From JAICIG01 sp035532215 (GTDB lineage: Bacteria > Planctomycetota > Planctomycetia > Pirellulales > JAICIG01), in NCBI GenBank assembly GCA_035532215.1, contig DATKRK010000403.1, forward strand, positions 1-35,457: a stretch of DNA of 35,457 nt, given 5' to 3'. Of this stretch, positions 17,494-27,354 are shown in pieces. Positions within the stretch are counted from its first letter, which is position 1. Every line of letters starts with the position of its first letter. The position numbers and the translations under genes were made by a program. The notes beneath the pieces are model-generated. The model did no database searches and was not told the DNA's origin. It worked only from the letters and a program-made list of their open reading frames with translations.

Positions 17494-17565
17494 CGTTCAC
17501 ATCCGTTCCGCGGGAACCGAAGGCGGGCAAAAAGGCTGGATTTTTCGAGCAGCGATAAGTCGGAG

Positions 17566-17595
17566 ATTATAGGTGTCGTGGTTTGGGTTGGTCAA
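17566..17595 (-). promoter_or_regulatory. Sigma-70-like promoter of sucCD
   Basis: On the minus strand TTGACC (17590-17595) and TATAAT (17566-17571) are 18 bases apart, which is close to consensus. The message would have a leader of about 65 bases before the sucC ATG at 17493. Confidence 0.65.
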
Positions 17596-17676
17596 CGGTT
17601 CTGGCGGGGGCTTGGCATGGGACCATATACATTCTGAGAAACATCCCTGACCGGTCGACAATTCATTGATTTCCTT

Positions 17677-17706
17677 TTGCACGCAAGATTTTACGAGATG
17701 TATAAT
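17677..17706 (+). promoter_or_regulatory. Sigma-70-like promoter of the DUF6941-PemK cluster
   Basis: TTGCAC (17677-17682) and a perfect TATAAT (17701-17706) are separated by 18 bases, upstream of the gene starting at 17771. It is divergent from the sucC promoter. Confidence 0.6.
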
Positions 17707-17770
17707 TGGAGGCTTGGAGTTCGTAGAATGCGGTGATTGCCAGCCCGTCGCCAAAATGAAATGAGATTTT

Positions 17771-18205
17771 ATGGAGCTTTCTTACGCGTTTCTCGCACGC
17801 GCTGCGGAACAGGCTCAAGACGGCACGATCCACGTGTTCGGCGCCGACTTCGACACGATCCAGTTGCCTGCGTTTCCGGCAATGGCTCCCCCGTTTGCCC
17901 TACTGATTTCGTTTGCATGCCGGCCAGACGAACTTGGCGACGTGCATGAGGTGGAAATTCAGATCGAAGATCCGCATGGCGTGCGCTCACGCGCGGCAGA
18001 AAAACAACTCGTTTTGGGTGAAGGTCTGGCGGAGACAAAACGCCGGTTTCGCGCCTCGCTGTTGACTATGATCGGAATGTTGTTTTCCGAAGCGGGGGAA
18101 TACCGCTTCGTGATTTTGGTCGACGGCTCGGTCGTCAAAACGCTGCCGTTGCTGGCCGTGCAAACGGCACCCAAGCCTGCTGAGAAGGTCGAAGCGGAGC
18201 GATAG
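17771..18205 (+). CDS. DUF6941-like protein
   Basis: A 144-residue protein without signal peptide or membrane segment. The opening M-E-L-S-Y-A-F-L, the D-G-T-I-H-V-F-G-A-D-F-D segment, the V-E-I-Q-I-E-D-P-H-G strand-turn and the later F-R-F-V-I-L-V-D-G-S-like end (here Y-R-F-V-I-L-V-D-G-S) resemble the DUF6941 group, whose members look like small beta-sandwiches. No function is known. It leads a three-gene run with the next gene seven bases downstream, so it is probably co-transcribed with the PemK-like gene. Confidence 0.65.
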   Translation: MELSYAFLARAAEQAQDGTIHVFGADFDTIQLPAFPAMAPPFALLISFACRPDELGDVHEVEIQIEDPHGVRSRAAEKQLVLGEGLAETKRRFRASLLTMIGMLFSEAGEYRFVILVDGSVVKTLPLLAVQTAPKPAEKVEAER

Positions 18206-18211
18206 AAAACC

Positions 18212-18484
18212 ATGCCTGAATTCGGCGCAGTCACTCAGCCCGTTTTGGGCATTACCGTCTGCGTAGGCCCGACGCCGATCCAAAGCGCCGTGACGCAGCA
18301 GGTAAAAGTCGCCGCGGAACCGTCGCGACAATCGCTGGCGATCGGCATCCGCGCCAGATGGATGCGACACATCGGAATGTCGGAAGAGGAAATCGCCGAG
18401 CTTTGTGATCCGTCCAAGTATCCGGCCGACTTGAGCGAGGAGGTTGATAATTTACTCGCTCTGGGTTTAACCGTGGAATGTTGA
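18212..18484 (+). CDS. Small unknown protein (90 residues)
   Basis: No family is recognised. The N-terminal part is extended and rich in T, V and Q. The C-terminal half is charged and helical (M-S-E-E-E-I-A-E-L, D-L-S-E-E-V-D-N-L-L). It lies seven bases after the DUF6941-like stop and 37 bases before a PemK/MazF-like gene. The position and size fit an antitoxin, but no DNA-binding motif such as AbrB or ribbon-helix-helix is evident, so this remains a guess. Confidence 0.6.
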   Translation: MPEFGAVTQPVLGITVCVGPTPIQSAVTQQVKVAAEPSRQSLAIGIRARWMRHIGMSEEEIAELCDPSKYPADLSEEVDNLLALGLTVEC

Positions 18485-18521
18485 CCGCGGTTTTGACGCG
18501 CCAAACGAGAAAGGATGAGCG

Positions 18522-18905
18522 GTGGAAGTGCGCCTCGTCCAGGGCAGGGTCGTTTGGGCTCATGTTCCCGATCCGCAACGGCGCAATCCGAAGACGCGGC
18601 GCTGCGTGGTGATTAGCCCGGGCCCCTTTGAACCGGATGCTCCCGTCGAACTCGTGCCCGTCACAGGCACGATTGATCCTACGTATCCGGAAGAGTATGT
18701 GGAGATGGAATATGGCCCTGGGGCGCTCACGAAGTTCACCAAGCGCTGCGCCGCGCATTGCGTTTCCGTGCTATCCATCCCCGCAAGCGTGCTGACCGAG
18801 CGAGGAGGAATCGTCAAACCAAAGCACGTCAAGCAAATCCTTGAACGCACCGTCTCGCTTGGGGACCGGGTGGTGCGACAATCGTACCCGTTCGATTCGC
18901 CTTGA
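18522..18905 (+). CDS. PemK/MazF-like protein
   Basis: A 127-residue protein starting at GTG 18522 with AAAGGA upstream. The N-terminus G-R-V-V-W-A-H-V-P-D-P, then N-P-K-T-R-R-C-V-V-I-S-P, and later E-L-V-P-V-T-G-T, match the beginning of the PemK/MazF (CcdB-type barrel) fold. The C-terminal H-V-K-Q-I-L-E-R-T-V is the usual final helix. MazF proteins cleave RNA and are paired with an antitoxin. This version is long and lacks an AbrB-type partner, so it could be a non-toxic relative. It ends 256 bases before rpsA. Confidence 0.65.
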   Translation: MEVRLVQGRVVWAHVPDPQRRNPKTRRCVVISPGPFEPDAPVELVPVTGTIDPTYPEEYVEMEYGPGALTKFTKRCAAHCVSVLSIPASVLTERGGIVKPKHVKQILERTVSLGDRVVRQSYPFDSP

Positions 18906-18980
18906 TTTGATCGGGGACGCCCCCCAAGTTTGCGGTTTTGCCCCTCGGTCCATTACGCCTTCCCACCCCCCGCCCGAATT

Positions 18981-18989
18981 TGCTATACT
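18981..18989 (+). promoter_or_regulatory. Extended -10 promoter of rpsA
   Basis: TG-C-TATACT matches an extended -10 element. It would give a leader of about 165 bases before the rpsA ATG at 19162. The leader contains a perfect 12-bp palindrome, CTCTGCGCAGAG, at 19021-19032, which could be a regulatory hairpin. Ribosomal protein S1 often controls its own translation, so a structured leader would make sense, but this is inference. Confidence 0.5.
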
Positions 18990-19161
18990 GCTTGGTTCTT
19001 TCATTGGTCCGCGGTTAGCTCTCTGCGCAGAGGGCCGGATAGATGAAAACACTGGCAGTTTTTGGCCGACCGTCCACGCTGGAAATTCGCGGGCTCTCCA
19101 GGTCCGTAGGCTTCCCTTGCGGAGCCGCTCTGGCAACACGACGCTCGGAGTCTGGCACTTC

Positions 19162-20970
<1,809 letters not shown>

Positions 20971-21008
20971 AGGCTTTCGAACGCCTGACGGGGGCCTGCT
21001 CGTCCGGC

Positions 21009-21146
21009 CTAGCCCGGATTATTCATCAGCCCAGCTTTTACTTGACAAAGCGCTCCATACAAACCCGAAGCGCCAGCGAGGTAAGCGCGTTGCTCCGCCT
21101 CGCTTGCGCTTCGGGTTGGTGTGGGCTGATGAATAATCCGGGCTAG
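21009..21146. repeat. Nested composite inverted repeat between rpsA and the sigma-factor gene
   Basis: The outer arms are a perfect 25-bp inverted repeat: 21009-21033, beginning CTAGCCCGGATTATTC, and 21122-21146. Inside lies a second inverted repeat, AACCCGAAGCGCCAGCGAGG (21062-21081) with 21098-21117, one mismatch. The inner element is the familiar N-P-K-R-Q-R-G spurious-peptide repeat of planctomycetes. The arrangement looks like one element inserted into another. Confidence 0.85.
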
Positions 21147-21174
21147 AAAACCCGCAAACGTTAAATTCCTAAAT

Positions 21175-21204
21175 CGACCCCGCCGGCCTCAACCGGCGGG
21201 GTCG
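21175..21204 (+). terminator. Terminator-like hairpin after rpsA
   Basis: CGACCCCGCCGG and its exact reverse complement form a 12-bp stem with a six-base loop. The following bases are only moderately T-rich (TTGCGTT), so intrinsic termination is plausible but not certain. It separates rpsA and the nested repeat from the sigma-factor gene. Confidence 0.6.
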
Positions 21205-21343
21205 TTGCGTTCGGCGCCGTCCGAATGCCGCTCACATTCGGCTCAGCTTGTCGCCCGACTGGTTCCTTGCAGAAATGCAAGGGGCGCCGTCGATAGTTGT
21301 GGGTGTTGTCGCCCGTGTCCTGCTCCAGCGGTCTAGCCCTGCC

Positions 21344-22183
21344 ATGCCCAAAACACGACGCCGATCCGGTTCCGCGGTTCAATCGCCGCTGGAAACCTAC
21401 CTCAGAGAAATCAACGAGACGTCGCTGCTCACGGCACGCGACGAACAAGACTTGGCCGTCGCGATCGGCAACGGCGATATCCAAGCCCGCGACCGCATGG
21501 TGCGAGCCAACCTGCGGCTGGTGGTGAATATCGCCCGCGGCTACACCGGCAAGGGGCTGGGGCTGCAAGACTTGATCGAAGAGGGCAATCTCGGGCTATT
21601 GCGCGCCGTGGAAGGCTTCGATCCGGCGATGGGCACGCGGTTCAGCACGTATGCCAGCTATTGGATCAAGCAGTCGATCAAGCGAGCTTTGATCAATACC
21701 GCCAAGACCATCCGCATCCCCGCGTACATGGTCGAACTGCTGAGCAAATGGCGCCGCGCGACGGTCCGTTTGTCGGAAGAACTCGGGCGCACGCCGACGC
21801 CCGAGGAAATTGCCCGCGTGCTCGGCTTGCCGCGCAAAAAGCTGCCAATTATCAAAAAGGCGATCCGCATCTATAACTCGACCCCCCAGACCGATCAAGC
21901 CGAGGCGGGCTGGTCGCTGGGTGAAATGATCATGGACGAGCGCGCCAAAAGCCCCGAAGAGGAGCTACTCGAAGGCGACGACATGACGCACGTGATGCGT
22001 CTGTTGGAGACGATGGATGCCCGCGAAGCCACGATTCTGCGGTTGCGATTCGGCCTGGACGACAACGAACCGCGCACGCTGAAAGAAATCGGCGAGCAGC
22101 TTGGCCTGACCCGCGAGCGAGTGCGGCAGATCGAAACCGAAGCCTTGGGCAAGCTGGCCGAGTGCCTCGAGGGGGCGGGCTAG
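21344..22183 (+). CDS. RNA polymerase sigma factor, RpoD/SigA family
   Basis: A 279-residue sigma-70-type factor. It lacks region 1.1 and starts with region 1.2 (P-L-E-T-Y-L-R-E-I-N). Region 2 has D-L-I-E-E-G-N-L-G-L-L-R-A-V and the -10-binding R-F-S-T-Y-A-S-Y-W-I-K-Q-S-I. Region 3 follows, and region 4 has T-L-K-E-I-G-E-Q-L-G-L-T-R-E-R-V-R-Q-I-E. The short form suggests a group 2 sigma factor, not the main housekeeping one. ATG 21344 gives the usual K-R/R-rich N-terminus; the open frame further upstream begins with TTG and looks non-coding. No partner gene is obvious. Confidence 0.93.
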   Translation: MPKTRRRSGSAVQSPLETYLREINETSLLTARDEQDLAVAIGNGDIQARDRMVRANLRLVVNIARGYTGKGLGLQDLIEEGNLGLLRAVEGFDPAMGTRFSTYASYWIKQSIKRALINTAKTIRIPAYMVELLSKWRRATVRLSEELGRTPTPEEIARVLGLPRKKLPIIKKAIRIYNSTPQTDQAEAGWSLGEMIMDERAKSPEEELLEGDDMTHVMRLLETMDAREATILRLRFGLDDNEPRTLKEIGEQLGLTRERVRQIETEALGKLAECLEGAG

Positions 22184-22553
22184 CCCCAACGACTCGATTT
22201 CGGATGACTATCGGGTCTGTAAGCCCGCCGTATCTCGCCCTGTTCGAGAAAAAGCGGCGAGAATCTCAATTCTGACGGGCGCTTCCCCCCGTCAAGATGC
22301 AGTTTTGGCAAGATCGACGCCAACGTCGCCGCGAGTTGCTTCAAGTGGCCCTCGCTTTGCTAAGGATAATCGCCAGCGAGAGCGGCGCGGTAGCGAGGCA
22401 GCACCATTTCCAAGAAAAACCGCTGAAAACCCTCGTCAATCGTGGTATGGTGACGTGAGTAGGTGCAACTCCATAAATACGGCCTTGCCTCTTGGCTGGC
22501 CAGAACCTGTTCACTTGGAACAGAAGCTGGGCAGCAGAGCCCCTCGCCATCGT
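22184..22553. other. Intergenic region before the histidine kinase
   Basis: No gene is seen. The frame of the kinase is open upstream to 22305, but its composition there is not protein-like. Apart from the hairpin at 22273-22294 no regulatory site was recognised; in particular no sigma-54 -24/-12 pair was found. Confidence 0.45.
22273..22294 (+). terminator. Terminator-like hairpin after the sigma-factor gene
   Basis: TGACGGG and CCCGTCA form a 7-bp stem with an eight-base loop, followed after some bases by GTTTT. It is about 90 bases after the stop codon. A weak candidate. Confidence 0.35.
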
Positions 22554-24269
22554 ATGAACGCTCGTTTTATTTGGCGGATGACCGCTCCGATGGTAGGCGT
22601 GAGCCTGCTCTTGCTGGCCATCGGCATTTTGGCGGCGTGGGATGTGCATCGACTCCATAAGATCAATTCAGAGACGATGGTCCGGGACGTGGCCAGCATG
22701 TTGGCCGCTGAAGATCTCGAGATCAAGATGCGCGACGTGCGCGACCAACTGCGCGGGTTTTTGAGGACCGGCGACTCCTCCTACCTGGAAGGCATTCCAG
22801 CCCTACAGGCAACGACTCGCCAAGACCTGGCAAGGGCGCACGAATCGGCCCGAACAGGCGCCGAGCGAGAGAAAATCTCCGAATTGGAACGCGGCTGTGA
22901 AGAATTCTTCAAGGCGGTTCAGGCGCGAGCCAATGAACCGCTCGAGGCTGAAACGCCCCAACAGCTATATATCTCGCTGCAAGCGATCGACGACTTGGCC
23001 CGCAAGCAAATCTTCGATCCGGCGCACGAATACGTCGTGTTGCACCGCAAGAATGTCAACGAAACGAGCGAACAAAGCGAGCGTTGGGCCGATTTGATGG
23101 GCTTGGGCCTGCTGCTGTTGGGGACCTGCGGCTCGGTGGCTGGACTATTGGCGGGTTTTGGAATCGCGCGCGGAATCAGCCGCTCGATCGTGCAACTCAG
23201 CGTTCCGGTTCACGGCGCCGCGGGGAAGTTGAACGAGGTCGTGGGGCCCATCACGCTTTCGACGGGCGGCGGCTTCGAAGAACTGGAGCAAGCCTTGGAG
23301 AATATGGCCGATCACGTCGGCGCCGTGGTCGAGCGATTGGAACAGCGCGAGCGCGAATTGTTGCGCGGCGAGCAATTGGCGGCCGTGGGACAATTGGCCG
23401 CGGGAGTGGCTCATGAACTGCGCAATCCGCTGATGGCCATGAAAATCCTCGTCCAGGCCGCCGCCGAACGCGAAGACGGGACCGGCTTGCGGGGCCGCGA
23501 CCTGCAGGTGATCGACGAGGAAATCACGCGGCTGGAGCGGTCGATCCAGACCTTGCTGGATTTCGCTCGGCCGCCGCAACCGGAGAAGTTCGTGTTCGAC
23601 GTGCGCGGGCTGGTTCGGCAAACGTTGGCGCTCATCTCGGCCCGGGCCGAGCGGCAGCGAGTCGAAATCGAGTCGGAACTTCCCGAGCAGGCCATGCCCA
23701 TCGAAGCCGACAGCGGCCAAATTCGCCAGGTGTTGCTGAACCTGCTCTTGAACTCCCTGGACGAATTGCCCGACGGCGGAGTCGTGTACGTACGGCTCTC
23801 GCAAAGCGACCGCGGACCCAGCGGCCCAATAGCAAACGCCGACAGCCAGGATCTGTTGCTTCACGGTCTCCTGTCCCCGAAAGGCCAGGCGGAAACGCAC
23901 GATTCCGAGAGATCCTTCCCGGATGGATCCATTGAGAAAGGCGGCGACGACGTCGCCACGCACCCCGGCCCGGCCTACGACGAGTTCGAGCACGGAGAAC
24001 CAGGCCCCGATCGGTGGGTTACGATCCGTGTCGGAGATAACGGCGCCGGGTTGCCGACCGAACTAGGCAAGCGCATATTCGAGCCGTTCGTGAGCACGAA
24101 AGAAACGGGCACGGGCCTGGGATTGTCGATCTGTCAACGCATCGTTACAGCGCATGGCGGCGAACTGACGGCGGGGAATCGGCGCGACGGAGGCGCCGAA
24201 TTCACGATTCGCCTTCCGCAGCCGGCGGCGGTCGGTGCGTCGGATGGCGGCCGCGTACTGTCGAGCTAG
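22554..24269 (+). CDS. Membrane sensor histidine kinase (NtrB-like)
   Basis: A 571-residue inner-membrane kinase. Two membrane segments (about 10-28 and 181-205) enclose a helical periplasmic sensor region. A HAMP-like linker leads to the dimerisation domain with the phosphorylated histidine H287 in G-V-A-H-E-L-R-N-P-L. The ATP-binding domain has the N box ending near N400 and G boxes D-N-G-A-G (495-499) and G-T-G-L-G-L. Between the N and G1 boxes lies an extra hydrophilic stretch of about 60 residues (about 418-487), longer than usual. The stop is 11 bases before the regulator gene, so the two form a two-component system. ATG 22554 has no strong ribosome binding site. Confidence 0.93.
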   Translation: MNARFIWRMTAPMVGVSLLLLAIGILAAWDVHRLHKINSETMVRDVASMLAAEDLEIKMRDVRDQLRGFLRTGDSSYLEGIPALQATTRQDLARAHESARTGAEREKISELERGCEEFFKAVQARANEPLEAETPQQLYISLQAIDDLARKQIFDPAHEYVVLHRKNVNETSEQSERWADLMGLGLLLLGTCGSVAGLLAGFGIARGISRSIVQLSVPVHGAAGKLNEVVGPITLSTGGGFEELEQALENMADHVGAVVERLEQRERELLRGEQLAAVGQLAAGVAHELRNPLMAMKILVQAAAEREDGTGLRGRDLQVIDEEITRLERSIQTLLDFARPPQPEKFVFDVRGLVRQTLALISARAERQRVEIESELPEQAMPIEADSGQIRQVLLNLLLNSLDELPDGGVVYVRLSQSDRGPSGPIANADSQDLLLHGLLSPKGQAETHDSERSFPDGSIEKGGDDVATHPGPAYDEFEHGEPGPDRWVTIRVGDNGAGLPTELGKRIFEPFVSTKETGTGLGLSICQRIVTAHGGELTAGNRRDGGAEFTIRLPQPAAVGASDGGRVLSS

Positions 24270-24280
24270 GAGTCTGCTGA

Positions 24281-25825
24281 ATGCCTCGACTGTTGGTCGT
24301 CGATGACGAACCTAACGTTTTGTACTCGCTGGAAAAGTGCTTGAGTTCCAGCGTGTTGGAAGTCATTTCAGCGGGCTCGGCGAAGGAAGGGATCAGTCTG
24401 GTGCGCCAGCGCCAGCCGGATGCGGTCATTCTCGACGTACGGTTGCCCGATATGTCGGGCCTCGACGCGTACGACCGCATTCGCCAGATCGACCCGCGCT
24501 TGCCGGTGATCGTGATTACGGCCTTCGCTAAAACGGAAACGGCGATCGAAGCCATGCGCCGCGGGGCATTCGAATACTTGCTGAAGCCCGTCGACTTTCA
24601 CCGCTTGCGTGAAGTGGTCGCCAAGGCGCTTGAGGTCAGCCGCCTGAGCCGCGTGCCCGCCGTCTTTGCCGAAGAAGAGCCGTCCGACGCTCCGGCGGAC
24701 CGCATCATCGGTTGCGCTCCCTCCATGCAAGAAGTGTACAAGGCGATCGGCCGAGTGGCCCCGCAAGAAGTGACCGTGCTGGTTCTCGGCGAAAGCGGGA
24801 CCGGCAAGGAACTGGTCGCTCGCTCCATTTATCATTATAGCCGACGCAGTCACGGCCCCTTTCTGGCGATCAACTGTGCGGCCATTCCCGAAGCGCTGTT
24901 GGAAAGCGAGCTGTTTGGCCACGAACGCGGCGCCTTCACCGGCGCCGATCAGCGCCGCATCGGGAAGTTCGAGCAGGTCAGCGGCGGAACCATTTTCCTG
25001 GACGAAATCGGCGACATGAGCAGCGCCACGCAGGCCAAAGTGTTGCGGCTGTTGCAAGAGCAGCGCTTCGAGCGCGTCGGCGCCAACGACACGATTCAGA
25101 CCGACGTCCGCGTGATCGCGGCCACCAACAAAAACCTGCCGGCGCTCGTCGAAGAAGGCAAGTTTCGCCAGGACCTGTTTTATCGGCTCAACGGCTTCAC
25201 GATCCAGCTTCCGCCGCTGCGCGAACGCCGCGAAGACCTGCCGCTGCTGACCGAGCACTTTTTGCGGTTGTACAACCGCGAGTTGGGCAAGAACGTGCGG
25301 TCGGTCACCCCCGATACGAAGCGCCTGCTGGAAATGCACAATTGGCCGGGCAACGTGCGCGAACTGCAAAGTGCGCTCAAGTATGCGATGGTGCATGCGA
25401 CCGGCGAAATTCTCACGCCCGATTGCCTGCCCGAAACTTGCCGGCCCGCACACGTCGTCAGTTCCCCGGCAGCTCCCCCTCCGGTCCCGGTAGGCGGCGC
25501 TCTGGAAGTGGCGCAGTACGTTCGCCAGCTTCTCGACTCGCAATCGACTGAGATTTACCGCCAGGTCGACGCAGCGGTCGATCGCGTGGTGCTGGACGAG
25601 GTGCTCCGGCACGTCAAAGGAAACCAATTGCAAGCCGCGGAATTGCTCGGCATCTCGCGCACCACGCTTCGCGCCAAGTTGCGGTCGCTGGGCTTGGCCG
25701 TCGAGAAATGGCTGCTGCCCGACAGCGAAATCGCCGAACGCCGGCAGCCCGAAAGCCGGGGCGTTTCGGGCAACCTGGAATCGCCCGCCGGCCCTCCCGA
25801 GCCGCAGCCAAACGAACGCGGCTAA
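24281..25825 (+). CDS. Sigma-54-dependent response regulator (NtrC family)
   Basis: A 514-residue activator with three domains. The receiver domain (1-120) has the acidic pair D8-D9, the phosphorylated D52 and K102. The AAA+ domain (about 143-375) has Walker A G-E-S-G-T-G-K-E (170-177), the sigma-54 contact loop G-A-F-T-G-A (217-222), Walker B F-L-D-E-I-G-D, and the R-finger region. The Fis-type helix-turn-helix is about 445-472 (Q-A-A-E-L-L-G-I-S-R-T-T-L-R). Phosphorylation by the upstream kinase should trigger assembly and opening of sigma-54 promoters. AGGAG precedes ATG 24281. Target genes are not visible in the window. Confidence 0.95.
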   Translation: MPRLLVVDDEPNVLYSLEKCLSSSVLEVISAGSAKEGISLVRQRQPDAVILDVRLPDMSGLDAYDRIRQIDPRLPVIVITAFAKTETAIEAMRRGAFEYLLKPVDFHRLREVVAKALEVSRLSRVPAVFAEEEPSDAPADRIIGCAPSMQEVYKAIGRVAPQEVTVLVLGESGTGKELVARSIYHYSRRSHGPFLAINCAAIPEALLESELFGHERGAFTGADQRRIGKFEQVSGGTIFLDEIGDMSSATQAKVLRLLQEQRFERVGANDTIQTDVRVIAATNKNLPALVEEGKFRQDLFYRLNGFTIQLPPLRERREDLPLLTEHFLRLYNRELGKNVRSVTPDTKRLLEMHNWPGNVRELQSALKYAMVHATGEILTPDCLPETCRPAHVVSSPAAPPPVPVGGALEVAQYVRQLLDSQSTEIYRQVDAAVDRVVLDEVLRHVKGNQLQAAELLGISRTTLRAKLRSLGLAVEKWLLPDSEIAERRQPESRGVSGNLESPAGPPEPQPNERG

Positions 25826-25827
25826 TC

Positions 25828-25867
25828 GCCCGTCTTCGCCGCAGGGCCCTGCGGCACGGGCTCCTTT
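25828..25867 (+). terminator. Intrinsic terminator after the response regulator
   Basis: The perfect palindrome GCCGCAGGGCCCTGCGGC (25838-25855), extended by GCCCGT/ACGGGC outer arms, is followed by CTCCTTTTTG. The stem and T-tract fit a rho-independent terminator two bases after the stop codon. Confidence 0.8.
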
Positions 25868-25898
25868 TTGTCATTCATCCAGTTTGCCCTAGCACATT

Positions 25899-26276
25899 AT
25901 GAAACCCCATGCTTGGCTCGTTTGCGGCGCGTTGTTGGCCGCCTTGTCGGTGACGATGGGCGCGTTCGGCGCTCATGGTCTGAAGGAGTACCTGGAAGCG
26001 GCAAAGCGAGTGGACACGTTCGAAACGGCGGCGCGCTATCACATGTACCATGCGATCGCCTTGGTCTTGGTCGGGCTGCTGGCTAGCGCCGGAAGCAACC
26101 GCGCGCTCGACGTCGCCGGCGGGTGCTTTTTGGCCGGCATCCTGATTTTTTCCGGCCTCTGCTATGCCTTAGCGCTCGGCGGCCCCAAGTACCTCGGCGC
26201 TATCGTACCCATCGGCGGCGTGGCGTTCATTGCTGGCTGGGTGGCGCTAGCCGTTGGCGCGCTGCGGAGTCGTTGA
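25899..26276 (+). CDS. DUF423 membrane protein (YgdD-like)
   Basis: A 125-residue inner-membrane protein with four predicted membrane segments. The family signature G-A-F-G-A-H-G-L-K is at about 22-30 and Y-H-M-Y-H-A-I-A-L follows, then F-S-G-L-C-Y-A-L-A-L-G-G. The function of the family is unknown. It appears monocistronic, following a terminator. Confidence 0.9.
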   Translation: MKPHAWLVCGALLAALSVTMGAFGAHGLKEYLEAAKRVDTFETAARYHMYHAIALVLVGLLASAGSNRALDVAGGCFLAGILIFSGLCYALALGGPKYLGAIVPIGGVAFIAGWVALAVGALRSR

Positions 26277-26290
26277 GCGACGCGCTTGTT

Positions 26291-26396
26291 CACCACGGAG
26301 GACACGGAGTCATTTTAAATTCTTGATTTTCAATCCAACGCAAAATCCGGAATCAAAAAACAAAATTCCTCTCTGTGTTCTCCGTGCCTCCGTGGT
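26291..26396. repeat. Inverted repeat, copy 2 of the ACCACGGAG family
   Basis: The arms are 26291-26309 and 26380-26396, separated by about 70 bases that are AT-rich compared with the surroundings. It fills the gap between the convergent DUF423 and DapA-like genes and could act as a bidirectional terminator or simply be a mobile repeat. Confidence 0.75.
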
Positions 26397-26411
26397 TCAT
26401 TTCAACGCCGG

Positions 26412-27308
26412 CTATGCTGCGTCCACCATCTCCACGATTCGCCGCAATTCGTCTTCCGGCCAGGGCTTGTCGAGCGCGCCCAACGGCGCCCGGGGCATGC
26501 CGACGTCGATGCCGCTCTTGAGCAACATCGCTCCGCGGAGAAACGACCAGACGCCCTGCCCGCGCATCACTTCGTGGATCGCCCGTTGAAAAACGAGCAT
26601 GAAGCGGCGGCCTTCCTCGACCGAGCCGGCGGCGAATTCTCGCCGGGCCTTGCGGCACGCCACGCCCCAGACGTTGTAAAACGTGCCGATGGCGCCAATC
26701 GCCCCGCACAACACGGCTTGGCAGAGCAACTCGTCGGCGCCGCTGAACAGTTGCAGCCGCTCGCCGGCGTAGGCGTGGATCAGGCCGAACTGGTACAAGT
26801 CGCGATCGGTGAACTTCATGCCGGCGATGTGCGGCACGGCCAACAGCCGCTCGACGTACTCGCGGGCATCGATCGAAAGCTGATTAACCTGACTCAGATG
26901 ATACGCGAACAACGGCAGTTCGCCCGCCTCGCCGATCCGCCGGTAATGCTCGAACGTGGCATCGGGGCTGGCGGAATAATAAATCGGAGCGACGCACGAG
27001 ATCGCGTCGGCGCCAATCGACCGGGCGTGCCGGGCGAGCGCGGCGGCGTCTTCGGTGGCCACCGCTCCGACGTGAACCATCGTTTTGATCCTTCCGGCCG
27101 CCGCGCGCACCGCCCGTTCGGCGACCGCCTTTCGCTGATCCGGATTCAACAAGGGCCACTGGCCCGTCGAGCCGGTGAGGTACAGCCCGTCGAGCCCTGC
27201 GCGCACGAACCAGTCGACGAGCTGTTCCACGGCCTGCAAGTTCGGTTCGCCCGATTCGTCAAGCGGCGTGAGCATCGCGGGCCAGAGACCAGAGAAGGAG
27301 GTTGGCAT
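26412..27308 (-). CDS. Dihydrodipicolinate synthase / N-acetylneuraminate lyase family protein
   Basis: A 298-residue TIM-barrel aldolase or lyase of the DapA/NanA family. The start at 27308 gives the usual G-L-W-P-A-M-L-T-P; ATG 27320 is also possible. Features are Y-L-T-G-S-T-G-Q-W-P-L, the Y in F-A-Y-H-L, and the Schiff-base lysine in G-M-K-F-T-D-R-D-L-Y-Q-F. G-x-K-F-T-x-x-D-L-Y is typical of N-acetylneuraminate lyase and not of DapA, so a pyruvate-dependent sugar-acid lyase is the better guess. The reaction would join or split pyruvate and an aldehyde. Repeats flank it on both sides. Confidence 0.88.
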   Translation of the reverse strand: MPTSFSGLWPAMLTPLDESGEPNLQAVEQLVDWFVRAGLDGLYLTGSTGQWPLLNPDQRKAVAERAVRAAAGRIKTMVHVGAVATEDAAALARHARSIGADAISCVAPIYYSASPDATFEHYRRIGEAGELPLFAYHLSQVNQLSIDAREYVERLLAVPHIAGMKFTDRDLYQFGLIHAYAGERLQLFSGADELLCQAVLCGAIGAIGTFYNVWGVACRKARREFAAGSVEEGRRFMLVFQRAIHEVMRGQGVWSFLRGAMLLKSGIDVGMPRAPLGALDKPWPEDELRRIVEMVDAA

Positions 27309-27354
27309 GGATTCTTTCATGCGACTGGGGCGTGCGAGGGCGCTTCTGAAGAAA

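Noticed and set aside
18841..19161. N-terminal extension of rpsA
   Set aside because: It overlaps the end of the PemK-like gene and contains the probable promoter; S1 proteins begin near 19162.
24202..24280. Sigma-54 promoter before the NtrC-type regulator
   Set aside because: No TGGCAC-N5-TTGC pattern was found here or upstream of the kinase.
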